A DNA stretch of 64,000 bases from G963663315 sp963668255 (GCA_965116595.1 OZ220708.1:1426001-1490000), one strand, 5' to 3'; positions 36,210-45,388 are shown, counted from the stretch's first letter. Notes: generated from the letters alone by a model not told the origin. Program-made: numbers and translations.

Positions 36210-37109
36210 TTACCCGGTCAACCGGGTTCGCCGGGCTACAGACTCCCGATAAGTGAGATAAGTCACCGCACATAGAATAGTCAGCCCGCCCGTGATAACC
36301 CATAAATCAGGGATTTCACCAAACAGAAGAAATCCGAATGCAACCGCCCATACCAGCTGCAGGAATGAGAAGGGCTGGGTCACGGTCAGTGAAGCGGCGG
36401 CAAAGGAGCGGGTCATGGCATAGTGTCCGCAAGTTGCAAACAGCGCGGTCAGAGCCAGCCAGAACAACTCAGGTGAGGTTGGATCGCGCCATTGCATTAT
36501 CCCTCCGGGCAGCAGCACGAGGGTGCATACGATGGACAGCATGACCAGGATATTGGTCGGACTTTCGTTGAAAGTCAGTTTCTTGGTAAACAGATAAGAG
36601 ACCGCGAAGCAAAGGGCGGCTACGACCATTGCCAGAGAACCCGCCTGGACCACCTCGAGTCCGGGACGCAGTATGACCAGCATGCCAATGAATCCGACCA
36701 GGATCGCGCCGATTCTGCGAGCATGGATACGTTCCCTGAAAATCAGTACGGCGCCGACCGCAGTGAATATGGGGGTGGTGTAACCGACCGCGGTGATTTC
36801 GGCAATCGGAATCCTGGCCATCGCATAAAACCACAGCATCACGGCAACGCCGTGCGCCAGGCCGCGCAGCGAGTACAAGGTCAGTTTATTCCGGTTCAAT
36901 TCCCGCCAGGGAAACCGGATGATCATCGGAATCAGGAAAATCAAACCGAATACATAGCGAATGAGCGCCGCTTCCACCGCCGGCATATCGGTGCCCAGAT
37001 AGCGGACAATGACGGTCACGCCAACAAACAACAACCCCGAAAGCACCATCCACAGGATGCCGGCGAGATAATTCTGATGGGGTTCCGAATTTTCCGGTGA
37101 AAGAGTCAA
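36210..37109 (-). CDS. EamA-family DMT transporter
   Basis: A 299-residue protein with ten hydrophobic segments in two EamA repeats; each repeat has the usual Pro/Gly-rich start (AGILWMVLSGLLF and ILVMLSIVCTLVLLP). Members export amino acids or metabolites; the substrate is unknown here. It starts 4 nt after the rarA stop, so it is likely co-transcribed with rarA. Confidence 0.83.
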   Translation of the reverse strand: MTLSPENSEPHQNYLAGILWMVLSGLLFVGVTVIVRYLGTDMPAVEAALIRYVFGLIFLIPMIIRFPWRELNRNKLTLYSLRGLAHGVAVMLWFYAMARIPIAEITAVGYTTPIFTAVGAVLIFRERIHARRIGAILVGFIGMLVILRPGLEVVQAGSLAMVVAALCFAVSYLFTKKLTFNESPTNILVMLSIVCTLVLLPGGIMQWRDPTSPELFWLALTALFATCGHYAMTRSFAAASLTVTQPFSFLQLVWAVAFGFLLFGEIPDLWVITGGLTILCAVTYLTYRESVARRTRLTG

Positions 37110-37113
37110 CGAG

Positions 37114-38412
37114 TCAGCGGGATTTGCGAAGCTCAGCCAGTTTCTGTTTTATTCTGCTTTCCAGGCCCCGATCAACCGGTTGATAAAAATTGATCGGCGG
37201 CAACCCTTCCGGGAAATAATTTTCTCCAGCCGCATAGCCATCAGGTTCATCATGGGCATATCGATAATCCTTTCCATAATCCAGTTCCTTCATCAGCCTG
37301 GTCGGGGCGTTTCTCAGGTGCAGCGGCACATCCAGTGACCCGGATTGCTTTGCTGACGACATGGCCTGATTGTACGCCTTGTAAACGGCGTTGCTTTTTG
37401 CCGCGACGCTCAGGTATACCACGGCCTGGGCCAGGGTCAGTTCTCCTTCCGGACTGCCTAGCCGCTCCTGGGTCTGCCAGGCATTCAATGCGATTTCAAG
37501 CGCTCTCGGGTCCGCATTGCCAATGTCTTCGGACGCCATGCGCACTATCCGCCGGGCAAGGTATGCAGGGTCGCATCCACCGTCGATCATCCTGCAAAAC
37601 CAATACAACGCAGCATCAGGATCAGACCCGCGCACAGATTTGTGTAATGCCGAGATCTGGTCGTAGAATGCGTCGCCGCCTTTATCGAATCGGCGCAACG
37701 CACCCCCCGCCATAACCTCGGACAAAAGATCGCTGGTGATTTCTCCATTTTCTGCAAGGTCGGCCGAGATTTCGAGCCAGGTCAAAGCCCGGCGCGCATC
37801 GCCATCCGCCATTCGGGCCAGATGTTCAATATCTTTCCGGGCCATGGACAGTCCTGCTGATCCCAGCCCCTTTTCGACATCAGCCAGCGCCCGCTCGATA
37901 ACAATCACGATTTCTTCCGCCGAAAGCGATTTAAGCACATAAACCCGGAGTCGGGATAACAGTGCATTATTCAATTCAAATGAGGGGTTCTCCGTGGTGG
38001 CGCCCACAAAAATGATGGTACCATCTTCAATATGGGGAAGGAAGGCATCCTGTTGCGCCTTGTTGAAACGGTGAACTTCATCGACAAACAGGACCGTTTT
38101 AACCTGGCTCATCTGTTGTCGAAGTTTTGCCTGTTCCACCGCTTCGCGGATATCCCTGACCCCGGACAACACCGCAGACAAGGAGACGAAGACAGCATCG
38201 CAATGCTCCGCCAGTAATTTGGCGAGTGTTGTTTTACCCGTGCCCGGCGGCCCCCAGAACACCATGGAATGCAACTGTCCGCTCTCGATCGCGCTATACA
38301 GCGGTTTGTCATCGGCCAGAATATGTTTTTGCCCGGCGACTTCATGCAATGCGGTTGGCCTGATTCGGTCGGCAAGAGGCCGGTAAGAATCTTTCAGCGC
38401 CGTATCTTCCAT
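37114..38412 (-). CDS. rarA: RarA (MgsA) replication-associated AAA+ ATPase
   Basis: The 432-residue protein has Walker A GPPGTGKT (about residues 54-61), Walker B LFVDEVHRFN and sensor ATTENPSF. The C-terminal RarA domain ends in NFYQPVDRGLE. RarA acts at stalled replication forks in the cytoplasm and tetramerises. It is first in a pair with the DMT transporter and follows the Kef-type antiporter on the same strand by about 14 nt. Confidence 0.93.
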   Translation of the reverse strand: MEDTALKDSYRPLADRIRPTALHEVAGQKHILADDKPLYSAIESGQLHSMVFWGPPGTGKTTLAKLLAEHCDAVFVSLSAVLSGVRDIREAVEQAKLRQQMSQVKTVLFVDEVHRFNKAQQDAFLPHIEDGTIIFVGATTENPSFELNNALLSRLRVYVLKSLSAEEIVIVIERALADVEKGLGSAGLSMARKDIEHLARMADGDARRALTWLEISADLAENGEITSDLLSEVMAGGALRRFDKGGDAFYDQISALHKSVRGSDPDAALYWFCRMIDGGCDPAYLARRIVRMASEDIGNADPRALEIALNAWQTQERLGSPEGELTLAQAVVYLSVAAKSNAVYKAYNQAMSSAKQSGSLDVPLHLRNAPTRLMKELDYGKDYRYAHDEPDGYAAGENYFPEGLPPINFYQPVDRGLESRIKQKLAELRKSR

Positions 38413-38425
38413 TCGATGGTTAATC

Positions 38426-39598
38426 CTAATATCGTCTCAATTTGTCATTGACCGCTATCGGTGTCGGATATTTTGCAACGATCCAGTAAGCCGAAACGAT
38501 GAACGAAATAATGGTTGCGAGTTGGACTATATAAAATGTTTCCGGGGTGATGAGCTGATTTTGCCGGGCAACGAATACGATGAGCAATGAAAACTCGCTG
38601 AGTTGTCCAAGCCGCACGCCGGTTTCCCAGGCGAGTTTATTCGATTCCGCCTGGCTCACCAATAAAAACCGGAACACAATGGGCTTGATAATCAATAAAA
38701 CCGCCGCAATCAGAATGGCCGGCAGGATGACATCGGTTGCCGCGACCATATCGAACCCGGCGCCCAGCGCAAAGAAAAACAGTACCAGGAAAAAGTCGCG
38801 AAGCGGTTTCAGGCTTTCAGAGATATGCAGCGCCATCGGGCTGGTCGCGATGGCCACACCCGCGGCAAATGCTCCGATTTCATAAGAAAGACCCATAAAT
38901 TCGGCCAGTTGAGCCAGGCTGAGGCACCAGCCGATGGAGATTAAAAAAACATATTCCTGAATACGGTCAAATTTCTGAAACAGCTTGAAAATTATGAAGC
39001 GATGCCCGGCCCAGGCCACCAGGCCCAGGATCGGCAGCGCAATGAATCCCTTGAGTATGTCGAAGGCCAGCGCTTCGCCACTCCCGCCGTAGCCCTGTAT
39101 GACCAACATGGCGATAATCGCGATCATGTCCTGAAGCAGCAATACACTGATGATCACTTCGCCGATATGGCGATGATGCAACACGGTGGTCGGAAGCAGT
39201 TTCAGTCCGATGATGGTACTGGAAAAGGAGGCGCATATTCCTATAATCAGTGCATCGACACTGCCGAAGCCAAACGCCAGCGCGATACTTCCTGCAATCC
39301 CGCCAAATACCAATGTGCAGAAAACCGTGACCAGCGTGGTCTCGCGGAGGAGCTCAAACAGTTTTTGAGGGGACAGATTGAGTCCAAGCAGGAACAGCAG
39401 AAATATAATGCCGATCCGAGCGATATCAGAAATAAGATCCGCGTCCGATACCAGGCCCAAGCCCCAGGGCCCCAGAATGGCGCCGATGACGAGGTAGGCA
39501 ACCAGCATCGCCTGGCGCAGATACAGCGCGACCGTGGCCAGCAGGGCAGCGCCCCCGAAGATCAGAAAGATGGAAAATAAAATGGATTCGCTGTGCAC
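38426..39598 (-). CDS. Kef/CPA2-type cation-proton antiporter
   Basis: A 390-residue integral membrane protein with about 11-12 helices and the CPA2 signatures GAFAAGVAIATSP and SFSSTIIGLKLL. GTG 39598 is the start. It lacks the C-terminal RCK nucleotide-binding domain of KefB/KefC, so it is a short form. Likely exchanges K+ or Na+ for protons. It is divergent from moaC across 76 nt. Confidence 0.87.
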   Translation of the reverse strand: MHSESILFSIFLIFGGAALLATVALYLRQAMLVAYLVIGAILGPWGLGLVSDADLISDIARIGIIFLLFLLGLNLSPQKLFELLRETTLVTVFCTLVFGGIAGSIALAFGFGSVDALIIGICASFSSTIIGLKLLPTTVLHHRHIGEVIISVLLLQDMIAIIAMLVIQGYGGSGEALAFDILKGFIALPILGLVAWAGHRFIIFKLFQKFDRIQEYVFLISIGWCLSLAQLAEFMGLSYEIGAFAAGVAIATSPMALHISESLKPLRDFFLVLFFFALGAGFDMVAATDVILPAILIAAVLLIIKPIVFRFLLVSQAESNKLAWETGVRLGQLSEFSLLIVFVARQNQLITPETFYIVQLATIISFIVSAYWIVAKYPTPIAVNDKLRRY

Positions 39599-39674
39599 AG
39601 CCTATTTCGCCCGTTTCATTGTTTTCATACCCGCATTACAATATCACTATTTTCCGGTGACCGAGTAAATTTTG

Positions 39675-40160
39675 ATGGCTGACAGATCCGATTTGACCCA
39701 TTTCAATCAGAAGGGGGAAGCGCACATGGTGGATGTGGGCGGGAAAGCCGTGACCAGTCGCGAGGCGATTGCGGAGGGTCGGATCGTGATGTCTCCGGAA
39801 ACACTCGAAATGATCGAACAGGGCGCCAACGAGAAAGGGGATGTCCTTGCTATTGCGCGCATAGCAGGGATCATGGCTGCGAAAAAGACGGCGGACCTGG
39901 TGCCCCTGTGCCATCCGATCATGCTCACTCGCGTGAGCATCGAGTTCGAATTTGACGCTCCTGCCGCCAGCATTGTCTGCCGGGCCGTGACCCGGACCAC
40001 TGAAAGAACAGGAGTGGAAATGGAAGCATTGACCGCAGTACAGGTGGCGTTGCTGACCATATACGATATGTGCAAGGCAACCGACCGGGGGATGGAAATG
40101 CACGCCATCAGATTGAACCATAAATCCGGGGGCAAATCCGGGGAGTGGGATCGGGAGTGA
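39675..40160 (+). CDS. moaC: MoaC cyclic pyranopterin monophosphate synthase
   Basis: A 161-residue MoaC with MADRSDLTHFNQKGEAHMVD at the start, LCHPI (about residues 76-80) and a C-terminal KSGGKSG. MoaC makes cyclic pyranopterin monophosphate from the MoaA product in molybdenum cofactor synthesis. ATG 39675 is used. moeA follows 12 nt after its stop; no MoaA, MoaD or MoaE gene is in the window. Confidence 0.94.
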   Translation: MADRSDLTHFNQKGEAHMVDVGGKAVTSREAIAEGRIVMSPETLEMIEQGANEKGDVLAIARIAGIMAAKKTADLVPLCHPIMLTRVSIEFEFDAPAASIVCRAVTRTTERTGVEMEALTAVQVALLTIYDMCKATDRGMEMHAIRLNHKSGGKSGEWDRE

Positions 40161-40172
40161 GGCCGGATTGAC

Positions 40173-41432
40173 GTGAATAAACAGACCGATCCCGTATCCT
40201 GCGATTTCGACCCGTCGGCGATCACGGTGGATCAGGCCAGGTCGCATATCCATGAAGCGGTGGTTGCGGTACAGGAAGTCGAGACCCTGGGGCTGCATTC
40301 ATCACTTGGCCGGGTCATAGCCACCGATATCGTCAGTACTTTCGACGTGCCCAACCACACCAATTCCGCGATGGATGGGTACGCGGTCAACAGTCTCGAC
40401 CTGGTTGAAAGCGGTTCCAGAGAGCTTGAAATGATCGGTGCGTCATTCGCCGGCGCTCCATTTCATGGGGCGGTCAGTCCAGGAGAATGTGTCCGCATCA
40501 TGACCGGCGCCGTGATGCCGGCTGGCACGGATACGGTCGTGATGCAGGAAAGAGTCGAGGTCAATCGGCAGCAGGTGACGATTTTCCCGGGCGAAAAGTG
40601 TTGTAATAATGTTCGCTATGCCGGGGAAGATATTAAAGCCGGTGACGTAGTGATTCCATCCGGTACGCGAATCGGCGCCTCTCAACTTGGTTTGCTTGCC
40701 TCAACAAGCCAGGGCGAGATTCCCGTTTTTCGCAAACCGAAGATTGCCTGGTTTTCCAATGGAGATGAACTCAAGCCGGTTGGCGCCCCGCTGCAGCCAG
40801 GCGAAGTCCATGACTCGAACCGGTATACCCTGTACGCAATGTTGAGTGGTCTGGGTGTGGACCGGATTGACCTCGGAGTAGTCAAGGATGATCCGGATGC
40901 GATCAGGGAAACGATCACAGCAGCCTCGAAGCAGGCCGATGTCGTGATTTCGACGGCAGGCGCTTCGGTTGGCGACGCGGATTATATCAGGGAAATACTG
41001 ACCAGCCTTGGAGGGGTTCGATTCTGGAAGGTGGCCATCAAGCCCGGCAGACCCCTGTCGTTCGGCAAACTTGGCAGCAGTCTGTTTTTCGGATTACCGG
41101 GAAACCCGGTTTCGGTGATGGTGACATTCCAGATATTCGTTGCGCCCGCTATCCGGCAGATTTCAGGGGAGAAATACAGCGTCCCTATGGTGCTGAAGAT
41201 GAGAACAACGACAGATTTGCGCAAGCGCCGGGGGCGGATGGAATATCAACGAGGAATCCTGTCACTGAACGATCACGGTGAAACCATGGTCGCTTCAACC
41301 GGAGAACAGGGTTCGGGTATCCTGAGTTCGATGAGTCGGGCAAACTGCTTCATCATCCTGCCGGATGACTGCGATGGCGTAAAAGCAGGGGAGTGGGTGG
41401 CGGTACAGCCCTTTGACCAGAATAGTCAGTAA
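40173..41432 (+). CDS. moeA: MoeA molybdopterin molybdenumtransferase
   Basis: The 419-residue protein shows MoeA blocks NHTNSAMDGYAV, RIMTGAVMPAGTD and the MoCF-binding region GLPGNPVSVMVTFQIF. It inserts molybdate into the adenylated pterin. GTG 40173 has a GAG-type ribosome site about 10 nt upstream. It overlaps the PhyH gene by 1 nt (TAATG). Confidence 0.94.
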   Translation: MNKQTDPVSCDFDPSAITVDQARSHIHEAVVAVQEVETLGLHSSLGRVIATDIVSTFDVPNHTNSAMDGYAVNSLDLVESGSRELEMIGASFAGAPFHGAVSPGECVRIMTGAVMPAGTDTVVMQERVEVNRQQVTIFPGEKCCNNVRYAGEDIKAGDVVIPSGTRIGASQLGLLASTSQGEIPVFRKPKIAWFSNGDELKPVGAPLQPGEVHDSNRYTLYAMLSGLGVDRIDLGVVKDDPDAIRETITAASKQADVVISTAGASVGDADYIREILTSLGGVRFWKVAIKPGRPLSFGKLGSSLFFGLPGNPVSVMVTFQIFVAPAIRQISGEKYSVPMVLKMRTTTDLRKRRGRMEYQRGILSLNDHGETMVASTGEQGSGILSSMSRANCFIILPDDCDGVKAGEWVAVQPFDQNSQ

Positions 41433-42187
41433 TGTTCAACGCTGATCAAACCGAAGAATTCAGCCGCCTGGGCTTTATCATTGAACGGGGGTTGGTCGAC
41501 AGCGGCGTCTGCCGGAAAATGCTGGATGTCGTAGACAACTCATTGCATCCGCCCCTGGGGCCGCTTGAGTTTGAAACTGATGTGCAGTACCCCGGTTCCC
41601 CGGCAGGCCGCCTGTCTCCAGGCGGCGATACTACCCGCAGGCTGTTGCATGCCTTTACCAGGGATGCCGTGTTTCGAACCTGGGCCACCTCACCGAAGGT
41701 TGCCGGCCGGGTAAAACGGTTGCTGGCGTCGGATCGCATTGCAGTTTCCCAGAATCATCACAACTGCATCATGACCAAGCACCCGGGATTCAGCAGCGAA
41801 ACATTGTGGCACCAGGATATTCGCTACTGGTTGTTCGACAAACCGGACCTGGTCAGTATCTGGCTGGCGCTTGGTGAGGAGCACGTTAACAATGGCGGTA
41901 TCCGATTGATCCCCGGGTCTCACCGGCAACACCTGGACCGCGGTCGATTTGACGCCGCCCTGTTCCTGCGCCCCGACCTGGATGAAAACCGCGCCCTGAT
42001 CGACAGCGCAGTTCCTGCCGAACTCTCCCAGGGAGATGTGCTTTTTTTCCATAGCAGAACCATCCATGCCGCGGGCCAGAACAATACCAACCAGGTGAAA
42101 ACCTCCGTTATCTTCACCTATCGGGATGAAGGCAATCTGCCGCTCGCCGAATCACGCTCAGCCAGATACCCCGATATCCCCTGTTAG
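41432..42187 (+). CDS. Phytanoyl-CoA dioxygenase (PhyH) family oxygenase
   Basis: A 251-residue non-haem Fe(II) and 2-oxoglutarate dioxygenase. The metal triad is visible as HQD (about residues 126-128, in LWHQDIRYW) and a later His in FFHSRTIHAAGQN; NNGGIRLIPGSHR is the family's second hallmark. Substrate is unknown. It is translationally coupled to moeA, an unexpected pairing. Confidence 0.87.
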   Translation: MFNADQTEEFSRLGFIIERGLVDSGVCRKMLDVVDNSLHPPLGPLEFETDVQYPGSPAGRLSPGGDTTRRLLHAFTRDAVFRTWATSPKVAGRVKRLLASDRIAVSQNHHNCIMTKHPGFSSETLWHQDIRYWLFDKPDLVSIWLALGEEHVNNGGIRLIPGSHRQHLDRGRFDAALFLRPDLDENRALIDSAVPAELSQGDVLFFHSRTIHAAGQNNTNQVKTSVIFTYRDEGNLPLAESRSARYPDIPC

Positions 42188-42208
42188 CGGGCCGGGCATT
42201 GCGGCCCG
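42188..42208. terminator. Hairpin between convergent genes
   Basis: A perfect 7-bp stem CGGGCCG/CGGCCCG with a GGCATTG loop sits just after the PhyH stop and before the stop of the minus-strand monooxygenase-like gene. A bidirectional terminator is likely; the T-run is weak (TTATTT). Confidence 0.55.
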
Positions 42209-42224
42209 ACCGGTTATTTACGAA

Positions 42225-42557
42225 TCAAAACTCCAGCGTGGATTCCCGGTCGTGATAATCCCGTTCCACTTTCGCAATCCGGACCTTGTAACGCGCATAC
42301 CATTTCTTTTTGCCCATTATCTGCGCTCCCTGATGCACTGCATTTTCTTTCCAGTTCAGCATGGAAGCTTCATCCTTCCAGTAAGAGACGGCTAGACCCA
42401 AGCCATCCCGGGCAGATTCAAAACCCAGGTAGCCGGGTTGTTTTGCGGCAAGTTCCTGCATCCGAACGGCCATCTCATCATAACCCTGCTTGTCGTCCGA
42501 TTGCAGGCTGGAGAAAATAACAGCGTAGTAGGGTGGCTTTGGCGTATCGGCGATCAC
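42225..42557 (-). CDS. Antibiotic biosynthesis monooxygenase (ABM) family protein
   Basis: The 110-residue ferredoxin-like protein has the ABM pattern: a YYAVIFSS strand, an AAKQPGYLGFES helix-strand turn and SYWKDEASMLNWKEN. GTG 42557 is the only fitting start. ABM proteins are diverse (heme-degrading, monooxygenase or structural); the function here is unknown. It follows the GFA-family gene by about 15 nt and is probably co-transcribed. Confidence 0.82.
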   Translation of the reverse strand: MIADTPKPPYYAVIFSSLQSDDKQGYDEMAVRMQELAAKQPGYLGFESARDGLGLAVSYWKDEASMLNWKENAVHQGAQIMGKKKWYARYKVRIAKVERDYHDRESTLEF

Positions 42558-42572
42558 TGCGATGCGGTCGGT

Positions 42573-43064
42573 TTATTTTCCACGAACCTGCGCCAGCAGG
42601 GCCCTGAAGCGAGCTGCGCTCGCTTCAGGGCAGACCTCAAACAGTTTGTAGAAACCCGGATAATTTGGTTTGTCTTCGGGCAGTTGTATCCAGAATTGTT
42701 TGGTGGCGGTATAGATATGCGCCATGGGTTCCACGTCAGAGGTATCATCCAGTGTCCCCGCACGGACCATCTGATCAGGCATAGGCGATGCATGATATTT
42801 ACTGAACACAGCGGTCCCACACTTTTCGCAACAAAAAATCTCATGGGCCTTGCCACTCCCGGCGACATTCATAAAAGGCACAGGGGCCACACCCAACTGA
42901 GCCACGTTAGCCTCTTCCATCCACAGATTAATCGCGAATGCAGACCCGGAAACGGTTTGACAATCCAGGCAATGACAAGCCTGGACATACATCGGATTTT
43001 CTTCCAGTCGATAGCGCACCGCGCCACACAGACATCCCCCTTCTTTACCTTTCAGATTATTCAT
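42573..43064 (-). CDS. GFA-family zinc protein (CENP-V/GFA)
   Basis: A 163-residue protein with the GFA cysteine pattern: CLCGAVRY, CHCLDCQTVSG and CEKCGT. These bind zinc; one family member was linked to spontaneous glutathione-formaldehyde conjugation, but that role is disputed. It is likely co-transcribed with the ABM protein. Confidence 0.88.
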   Translation of the reverse strand: MNNLKGKEGGCLCGAVRYRLEENPMYVQACHCLDCQTVSGSAFAINLWMEEANVAQLGVAPVPFMNVAGSGKAHEIFCCEKCGTAVFSKYHASPMPDQMVRAGTLDDTSDVEPMAHIYTATKQFWIQLPEDKPNYPGFYKLFEVCPEASAARFRALLAQVRGK

Positions 43065-43215
43065 GGATTCAAAAGATATCGTTTTATTCTGTAATAAAGT
43101 TGCATATCAGTATTGCACGGTGATTCTATCAGGCAAACAGACTCAGCGATAACGAATAACGGTGATAATATATCTGCTCCCATCTCGCGTTCTCGCCGTG
43201 GCCTCCTGGCTTCGG

Positions 43216-44295
43216 TTATTCCTGAGTGGGGCTCATCTCCAAGAGCACTTCTCTGGCGCCCAGACAGCCGTATATCGGATATTCATCGCGAAGATCGGTC
43301 AAATTCATATATGCGTGGAGAGAAAACTCATTCTCATCATCAGAACCAGTTTGGTTTTTAACGAATACTCCGTACCGCAGCCCATCCGTCAAGATTATTC
43401 GCTGGCAATTTTCGTAACTTTTTGCATAGTATGCAGCTTGCGACAAAGCGGACAAAGATGCGGAATGTATCTTCTTGGCTTCAACGACAACGGACAAATA
43501 TTTCTTATCGCGACGAACACCGGAGAACAACGCAACATCAATATTGTTCCATTCGATGGCCATCTTTTGTGGGGTCCAGCCGAGAGCGCGAAGAAGCGGT
43601 ACGACGAGATAGCTTACTGTCTCATGCTCAGAGGGAGCTTCTCCCGAACGATCATACCACTTTGCGATGCGGGTCAGTTCGCCCATTTCATCAAGTAAAT
43701 TTGAAATTGAGTTGCTAGCCATTCCTGCATCGAATAGTTTTTCCGATATGCTTTCTAAGCTAATTTCGGCACTGTCGTTCTCCTCAGGGAGAGGAGGCAG
43801 AGAACGATCATAATCATTACTAGTTATATCTAAGGATTTTAACCATGATTTCACTTCTTCGGAATCAAGCTTCTGAGTCGTGTCGCCCAGCTTTAGCGTA
43901 TACGTATCGAATGTTTTAGGTTTCCCACTGTTCCGGTCGGTATACTTCCAGAGCCAACGAACGCGCCACACATGGCCGATGTCCCATCCATCTACATCAT
44001 TAAAGCATGGGTTCCACTGATATTCATCAACCATGTGACCCACCCCATAAACAGAATTTGTCCCCATTCGCAAGACAACGATATCGCCATTAGACATTTC
44101 TTCGCAAAATCGGCGTAGACCCGTGATCTTTCTTTCTGTCCATTTATCATGTCTGAGTTGTTTCTCGCAGTCTGGCCAAGCCCCCTCTTTTGCGGGACCA
44201 TTCAGAACTACATCCCACTTCAGGCACAGATCCACGTAATTGCGATTAGTGTCACCGGCAGCATGCTGCCAGATTGTTTTGTTATCAATATTCAT
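43216..44295 (-). CDS. Restriction-like nuclease: PUA/EVE-like N-terminus and HSDR_N-type PD-(D/E)xK domain
   Basis: The 359-residue protein joins two parts. Residues 60-120 (GDIVVLRMG, VYGVGHMVDEYQW) resemble modified-base readers of the PUA/EVE kind. Residues 215-345 match the type I restriction HsdR N-terminal nuclease: Glu225, Asp253 in NIDVALF, Glu272 and Lys274 in VVVEAKK, Gln286, then ILTDGLRYGVF. A modification-dependent (type IV-like) endonuclease is inferred. There is no methyltransferase or helicase beside it. The DNA is more A+T-rich than the core genes around it, a sign of transfer. Confidence 0.65.
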   Translation of the reverse strand: MNIDNKTIWQHAAGDTNRNYVDLCLKWDVVLNGPAKEGAWPDCEKQLRHDKWTERKITGLRRFCEEMSNGDIVVLRMGTNSVYGVGHMVDEYQWNPCFNDVDGWDIGHVWRVRWLWKYTDRNSGKPKTFDTYTLKLGDTTQKLDSEEVKSWLKSLDITSNDYDRSLPPLPEENDSAEISLESISEKLFDAGMASNSISNLLDEMGELTRIAKWYDRSGEAPSEHETVSYLVVPLLRALGWTPQKMAIEWNNIDVALFSGVRRDKKYLSVVVEAKKIHSASLSALSQAAYYAKSYENCQRIILTDGLRYGVFVKNQTGSDDENEFSLHAYMNLTDLRDEYPIYGCLGAREVLLEMSPTQE

Positions 44296-44803
44296 GGCTT
44301 GGATGCCTCCAGGACAGGTTAGTTGACCAACTTATGACTGATTTCTACTTTGGAAGATGTACTTGTATTTGGGGCTCTGTTGTTCAGCAATGTAACCAGA
44401 CCCCTTGTTTATTTTTTGACTATCCCCCACTTACTAACGAATTAGACCGTGATTTCACCCTTTTCTATTTCCATTGTTGCCTTGTTTTTGTTCTACACCT
44501 GTCCGGTTGTTAACGCTTCAAAGATTCGATGTTTCCTTAAACTGCTGCCCAATGCAGCAGAGTGATGCCATTTTCTCCTTTCGAACGGTTCCTTTCTGCT
44601 GCCGCGACCGATAACGCTTTGGTGACTTTGGAACGCCTCTTCCAGATGGCGGTGTCTTCACGTTGCAGCGTCTCGAAATCCTGTTCAGTAATACAAGGTG
44701 TCGATGATTTATCTGTTACTTGATCGAGTCAAGCGAGAATCGGGCCTGTCAGTGCAATCACCAGTCCATCGCATTGAACCAGGTGATCACTACACAGAAT
44801 TTT
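44296..44803. other. 508-nt stretch without an intact gene
   Basis: Contains the promoter side of the nuclease gene and the greB/ankyrin relic (44510-44709). The remainder is A+T-rich, with no convincing coding signal on either strand. Confidence 0.6.
44510..44709 (-). pseudogene. greB-like fragment running into an ankyrin-like remnant
   Basis: Reading 44709 to 44581 on the minus strand gives a product aligned without gaps to residues of the intact GreB (47631-47759); by hand about 100 of 130 bases agree. No start codon is present: an in-frame TGA lies just upstream. The frame then continues as ENGITLLHWAAV, stop, GNIESLKR, stop, which resembles one ankyrin repeat broken by two stops. It is a decayed chimera or two adjacent relics. 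Confidence 0.75.
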
Positions 44804-45100
44804 TTAAGGGGTGATTAGTTCTTTTCGCGGGTCTTGTCGGCCTAATATTCGAATTATCTCCACCTCTGCCCCTTCAATTCGGTAATAAACCGTATCGCTG
44901 CTATACGTGGCACGGCGATATCCGGCGCGGATTTCATCAACGCCAACATATACCAACGGGCTGTCTGCGATATCCTGAAAATACAGCAAAAGCCCGTCAT
45001 AATATTTGTCGGCCTGTTGCAAGCCGAAAGTCAAAATACCGTATTCATAAATTCTATCAAGGTCGGCGAGCGCCGCATCACTTAAGCGGTAACTGCCCAT
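44804..45100 (-). CDS. parE: ParE/RelE-family toxin
   Basis: A 98-residue toxin-like protein with the ParE plan: YRLSDAALADLDRIYEYG, then RRATYSSDTVYYRIEG and a late VEIIRILGRQDP. ParE toxins poison DNA gyrase. The start overlaps the antitoxin stop by 23 nt, as usual for the pair. It lies between the greB relic and the quinone oxidoreductase gene. Confidence 0.85.
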   Translation of the reverse strand: MGSYRLSDAALADLDRIYEYGILTFGLQQADKYYDGLLLYFQDIADSPLVYVGVDEIRAGYRRATYSSDTVYYRIEGAEVEIIRILGRQDPRKELITP

Positions 45101-45338
45101 TGCCTTGCAGCCTCTTGATAACGGTTTGCTTTACATCTTCCGGTGTCCGGCCTGAGAATCCGCTTTCTTCGCCTATAATAAGTGCGGCACGGATTGTTTG
45201 GATTTTTTCTTGTTCTTTTCGAGCTTTGCGGATCAGGTCGTTTACTACCTCGCTACGGCTGGAAAATTCTTCGCTTTCGATTTGCGACTGAATCCATTCG
45301 TCATTGGGTGGTGAAATAGAAATACTGGCCCTGGTCAT
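45078..45338 (-). CDS. parD: ParD-like RHH antitoxin
   Basis: The 86-residue protein has an N-terminal ribbon-helix-helix (SISISPPNDEWIQSQIES, SSRSEVVNDLIRKA) and a charged C-terminal segment that would wrap the toxin. It should repress its own promoter; an inverted repeat lies at 45369-45388 just upstream. Confidence 0.86.
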   Translation of the reverse strand: MTRASISISPPNDEWIQSQIESEEFSSRSEVVNDLIRKARKEQEKIQTIRAALIIGEESGFSGRTPEDVKQTVIKRLQGNGQLPLK

Positions 45339-45368
45339 GTCTTTTCTCCAAAAATGAGCGATGTTGTT

Positions 45369-45388
45369 ATGATGTAATATAGCATCAT
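45369..45388. promoter_or_regulatory. Inverted repeat upstream of parDE
   Basis: ATGATG-TAATATAG-CATCAT lies about 30 nt upstream of the antitoxin start and includes a TAATAT that may be part of the -10 element. It fits a site where the RHH antitoxin dimer blocks transcription. Confidence 0.5.

Noticed and set aside
42438..43094. A 218-residue plus-strand frame
   Set aside because: It is opposite the GFA-family gene, whose zinc-binding Cys pattern is clear.
44274..44513. A 79-residue Cys-rich plus-strand frame
   Set aside because: It overlaps the start of the nuclease gene, lacks a ribosome site and has composition typical of random A+T-rich DNA.
44542..44560. Hairpin CTGCTGC/GCAGCAG as a terminator
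   Set aside because: No T-run follows and it coincides with codons of the ankyrin-like remnant, so chance is likely.
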